A program made the position numbers and the translations under genes. A stretch of DNA of 45,216 nt. Origin: Clostridia bacterium. Lineage in GTDB: Bacteria; Bacillota; Clostridia; Christensenellales; Aristaeellaceae. Location: contig JAFYLS010000075.1 in NCBI GenBank assembly GCA_017550035.1, positions 1 to 45,216 on the forward strand. The letters run 5' to 3'. Position 1 is the stretch's first letter; every line of letters starts with the position of its first letter. Of the stretch, positions 41,621 to 45,216 are shown in pieces. The notes beneath the pieces were generated by a model. It searched no databases. It was not told the origin of the DNA and saw only the letters and a list, made by a program, of their open reading frames with translations.

Positions 41621-42592
41621 TCAAATCATACAGTGCTTTAAAATGTCATTCTTCATGCTGTCATAAAAGCGGATCTGCTTGATAGTTTCTTCGGTCTGTT
41701 GAATTCCGATTTCCTTTTCATCGGCACCGCAATCGATTCCCAAAGCACGCTTGATGTTGTATTCCAGCCACTCAAGCCGACTGTTGTTGCAGTCATAGAT
41801 CGTTTCCCAGTCCTGGGGCATTTCGCCGCCTGCATCCCGATATCCGCGGAGGAATGCCTGAAAAAGCGAGAAGTCGATCCGGGAGTGCTCATATCCGGCC
41901 CAGCATAATGCCAGTTCAAACAACTCCATGAACGGATTGCTGTATGACAGACATTCCAGATCAATGATCCGATAATCTTCGCCTGCCCAAAGAACATTTT
42001 TGCAGTCCATATCATTATGACATACGGCAGCAATGGGCGGCAGAGTTTTTCTTGCCCTGTTGCCGTTCTGCTGGCTGCTTTTAATCATTGGCAGTGTATC
42101 CTTCAGCAAGGAATAAAGCTGCCCGTTGCTTTCTTTCAGCCTGGCAAGGTAGAACAACCAGTCGATGTGCATTTCGCAGTTGCTTTGTGACTCACATTTC
42201 CTGTCTGTTTTATGTATACGCGCCAGTGCCGTTCCCATCTGCCGGCAATGAAATTCCGTAACTTCATCGGTTTTCAGTGCTTTTCCCGGGAAATATTCAA
42301 AAATGTAATAGTATTGCCCATCCGTTTCCTGCATTTTGCGTCCGTTCACGGACAGAGCGGGCAGAATCGGGATCCCGCAGTTTTCAAGCATGGTTTCCAA
42401 CTGTTCAGCCTGCATGAAATTATCCATGGCGGTATCACGCTGCATGATGAACGGATTGAGCAATTTGATTGCGTACGTTCCCTGGTCGGTATCCACCTTG
42501 AACATTTTGTGCATAAAGCCGCCGCTGAGAGGGGTGGGTTCTCCTTTCAGCGTCCAGTGATGCTTCTGAGCAATTTGATCAAATGCGGACAT
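41621..42592 (-). CDS. APH-fold phosphotransferase family protein
   Basis: Kinase-like protein of the aminoglycoside-phosphotransferase / CotS / choline kinase fold, 323 aa. The nucleotide part starts LSGGFMHKMFKVDTD and continues YAIKLLNP with the Lys that binds ATP. The catalytic loop is CHNDMDCKNVL (Asp in HND) and the metal site is IIDLECLS (Asp). The substrate is not predictable; drug resistance, sugar, or spore-coat roles all occur in this fold. The start at 42592 is fixed by GGAGGAAAACGC. The upstream extension of the frame to 42724 runs through the guaB terminator and is rejected. Confidence 0.85.
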   Translation of the reverse strand: MSAFDQIAQKHHWTLKGEPTPLSGGFMHKMFKVDTDQGTYAIKLLNPFIMQRDTAMDNFMQAEQLETMLENCGIPILPALSVNGRKMQETDGQYYYIFEYFPGKALKTDEVTEFHCRQMGTALARIHKTDRKCESQSNCEMHIDWLFYLARLKESNGQLYSLLKDTLPMIKSSQQNGNRARKTLPPIAAVCHNDMDCKNVLWAGEDYRIIDLECLSYSNPFMELFELALCWAGYEHSRIDFSLFQAFLRGYRDAGGEMPQDWETIYDCNNSRLEWLEYNIKRALGIDCGADEKEIGIQQTEETIKQIRFYDSMKNDILKHCMI

Positions 42593-42623
42593 GCGTTTTC
42601 CTCCGGTAACTGAGATTTCATTT

Positions 42624-42651
42624 ATTCTACCATAATCAGCAAAATAAACAA
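42624..42651 (-). promoter_or_regulatory. Tentative promoter for the APH-fold gene, overlapping the guaB terminator
   Basis: Minus-strand TTGTTT (42651-42646), 16-bp spacer, TAGAAT (42629-42624). The -35 lies in the 3' arm and U-tract of the guaB terminator. Confidence 0.4.
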
Positions 42652-42675
42652 GCCACACAATTTCTGTGTGGCTTG
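42641..42675 (-). terminator. Terminator after guaB
   Basis: CAAGCCACACA (minus, 42675-42665) / TGTGTGGCTTG (42659-42649), 11-bp stem with a 5-nt loop, followed by TTTATTTT. Confidence 0.92.
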
Positions 42676-42723
42676 ATGAATAACAGTGATTTGCGAAGGC
42701 CAGTGAGCCTCTGCCAAAGTGCA

Positions 42724-44245
<1,522 letters not shown>

Positions 44246-44252
44246 TGCGTAT

Positions 44253-44311
44253 TTCTGCCACAAAAAAGCGAATATATACATATTTTATATTTTTTTGAGA
44301 TTGTGGCAGAA
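44253..44311. repeat. 11-bp inverted repeat upstream of guaB
   Basis: TTCTGCCACAA (44253-44263) and TTGTGGCAGAA (44301-44311), perfect arms separated by 37 AT-rich bp. It lies just behind the guaB -35 and upstream of the divergent sigma factor gene. It could be paired half-sites for a regulator or an RNA stem. Confidence 0.6.
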
Positions 44312-44398
44312 TAGGCGGGATATTTTCGTCAGTTCCGGTAAGTAAAGGAAAGGATGGGTGCGATGTGGCGAGCTATTTTCATCTCTGCAGGGAAAATA

Positions 44399-44407
44399 TG
44401 CTAAGAT
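44399..44407 (+). promoter_or_regulatory. Weak candidate promoter for the sigma factor gene
   Basis: TGC-TAAGAT forms an extended -10, with no good -35. The leader would be about 58 nt. Autoregulation by the ECF factor itself cannot be judged. Confidence 0.3.
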
Positions 44408-44471
44408 GGTGTAAAGTGTGAAATAATCTGAAAGCTGCAGGTGTCTATATAGTTGGAAAGGGGGGATGGGC

Positions 44472-44972
44472 ATGCAGGAGAATGTGGATGGACGAAAACA
44501 GGCTTTTACTGCCATGGTTGAAAACTACGGGCAGGACCTGTACCGTTTTTGCTGTGTACAGCTCCGGGATGCCCATCTGGCACAGGACGCTGTGCAGGAA
44601 ACCTTTCTCAGGGCATTCCGGTATTATGAAAGTTTCCGTCATGAATGCAGTGAAAAGACATGGCTGTTCACCATTTGCGTGCGGGTGTGCCGTAATATCA
44701 GGCGCAGCGCTTGGTTTCGTCTGGTGGACCGCAGCGTGCAGGCAGAGGATATCGGTTCTGTTTTCGTTCCGGAAGAAAACAGCATATTCTCTTACGTGAT
44801 GGAACTGGATGAAAAGTACCGTGTGTGCCTGGTGCTGCATTATTACTACGGGTATAAGACGCAGGAGATAGGTACCATTCTGCGCATCCCTGCAGGGACG
44901 GTGCTGACGCGTCTCAAACGGGGAAGAGAAAAACTGAAAAACTTACTGACGGAGGGAGGCGAAGAACTGTGA
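44472..44972 (+). CDS. ECF-type RNA polymerase sigma factor
   Basis: Alternative sigma factor of 166 aa of the extracytoplasmic function group. Region 2 (about 20-75) has YRFCCVQLRDAHLAQDAVQ and the -10 recognition stretch TWLFTICVRVCRNIRR. Region 4 (about 110-160) has a helix-turn-helix in YKTQEIGTILRIPAGTVLTRL. ATG 44472 lies 6 nt after a G-rich SD; ATG 44466 is in frame but too close to it. The next gene starts at the GTG overlapping its stop, so the pair is translationally coupled, as usual for sigma/anti-sigma sets. The signal it responds to is unknown. Confidence 0.9.
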   Translation: MQENVDGRKQAFTAMVENYGQDLYRFCCVQLRDAHLAQDAVQETFLRAFRYYESFRHECSEKTWLFTICVRVCRNIRRSAWFRLVDRSVQAEDIGSVFVPEENSIFSYVMELDEKYRVCLVLHYYYGYKTQEIGTILRIPAGTVLTRLKRGREKLKNLLTEGGEEL

Positions 44973-45216
44973 AAAAATACTTGAGAAATACCATGCAGCA
45001 TAGCGACAACGGTATGGATGCGGACATCATATGCGGGATTTCTCGGGGAATGAACGCCATTCACTGGCCGCAAAAAGAAAAACAGCGCCTCCTTGCAACG
45101 CTGGAAGGAGGAATTGTGATGAAAAAGAAAGTATCCTTTGCTGCTCTTGCCTGTGCACTTCTGATGATACTGCTGTGTTCCGGCGCAATAGGTCTGACGT
45201 TTCCCACTGAAGAGCC
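44969..45216 (+). CDS. Start of a membrane protein coupled to the sigma factor (partial, possible anti-sigma)
   Basis: The GTG at 44969 overlaps the sigma factor stop (GTGA) and the frame stays open to the window edge (82 codons). A polar N-terminal segment of about 52 residues is followed by a hydrophobic stretch (about 55-75), giving a cytoplasmic domain plus one membrane helix, which fits a membrane anti-sigma factor. No zinc-binding HxxxCxxC motif is seen in this part. An alternative start at ATG 45120 (GGAGG upstream) would make it a signal-peptide protein instead. The rest of the gene is outside the window. Confidence 0.65.
   Translation, partial: MKKYLRNTMQHSDNGMDADIICGISRGMNAIHWPQKEKQRLLATLEGGIVMKKKVSFAALACALLMILLCSGAIGLTFPTEE

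Overview
The window looks like a chromosomal segment of a low-to-mid GC Firmicute of the class Clostridia. The order clpX-lonB-lonA-engB is a Firmicutes arrangement. MurE carries the DNPR motif of meso-diaminopimelate ligases, the division penicillin-binding protein has PASTA domains as in SpoVD, and promoters and Shine-Dalgarno (SD) sites are strong and of Gram-positive type. Species cannot be fixed from the sequence alone. I see no rRNA, tRNA, CRISPR array, insertion sequence or prophage. Nearly all of the DNA is core chromosome.

Layout: (1) 1-6241, protein quality control: tail of an upstream gene (perhaps clpP), clpX, lonB, lonA and the ribosome-assembly GTPase engB. (2) 6308-10217, small accessory genes: a secreted CE1-type esterase, an SGNH hydrolase, an unknown 83-aa protein, a secreted CAP-domain protein, a zinc-ribbon protein and a metallophosphoesterase. 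(3) 10232-24028, a division and cell-wall (dcw) cluster: mraZ, ftsL, a class B PBP, murE, mraY, murD, ftsW, murA, ftsQ, then ftsA-ftsZ from their own promoter. rsmH, murF, murG, murB and murC are absent from it. (4) 24094-27574, minus strand: ybaB-recR-tdk-rmuC plus an acidic Cys-containing protein. (5) 27754-34076: moxR, a DUF58 gene and a DUF4129-like membrane gene, then an L,D-transpeptidase with four peptidoglycan-binding repeats and a DUF3048 lipoprotein-like gene. (6) 34145-45216: a GH78-type rhamnosidase, a marR-regulated heterodimeric ABC exporter, sfsA, an APH-fold kinase, guaB, an ECF sigma factor and the start of a coupled membrane protein gene.

How it works together: the middle of the window makes and polymerises peptidoglycan precursors (MurE, MurD, MraY, MurA), builds the divisome (FtsL/Q/W/A/Z and the PBP) and remodels the wall (L,D-transpeptidase). 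Proteases and EngB provide housekeeping on the left.

I did not find a clearly new multi-gene system. The most unusual signals are regulatory. The PBP gene appears to start at an ATT codon whose SD lies in a hairpin followed by a U-tract. lonB has the same kind of hairpin/SD overlap. The ftsA promoter is followed at once by a terminator-like hairpin. Three promoters (lonA, mraZ, ftsA) share a TTGCAAAG -35 region. mraZ has operator-like repeats in its leader, and the MarR-ABC operon has a perfect two-tier palindrome over its start site.
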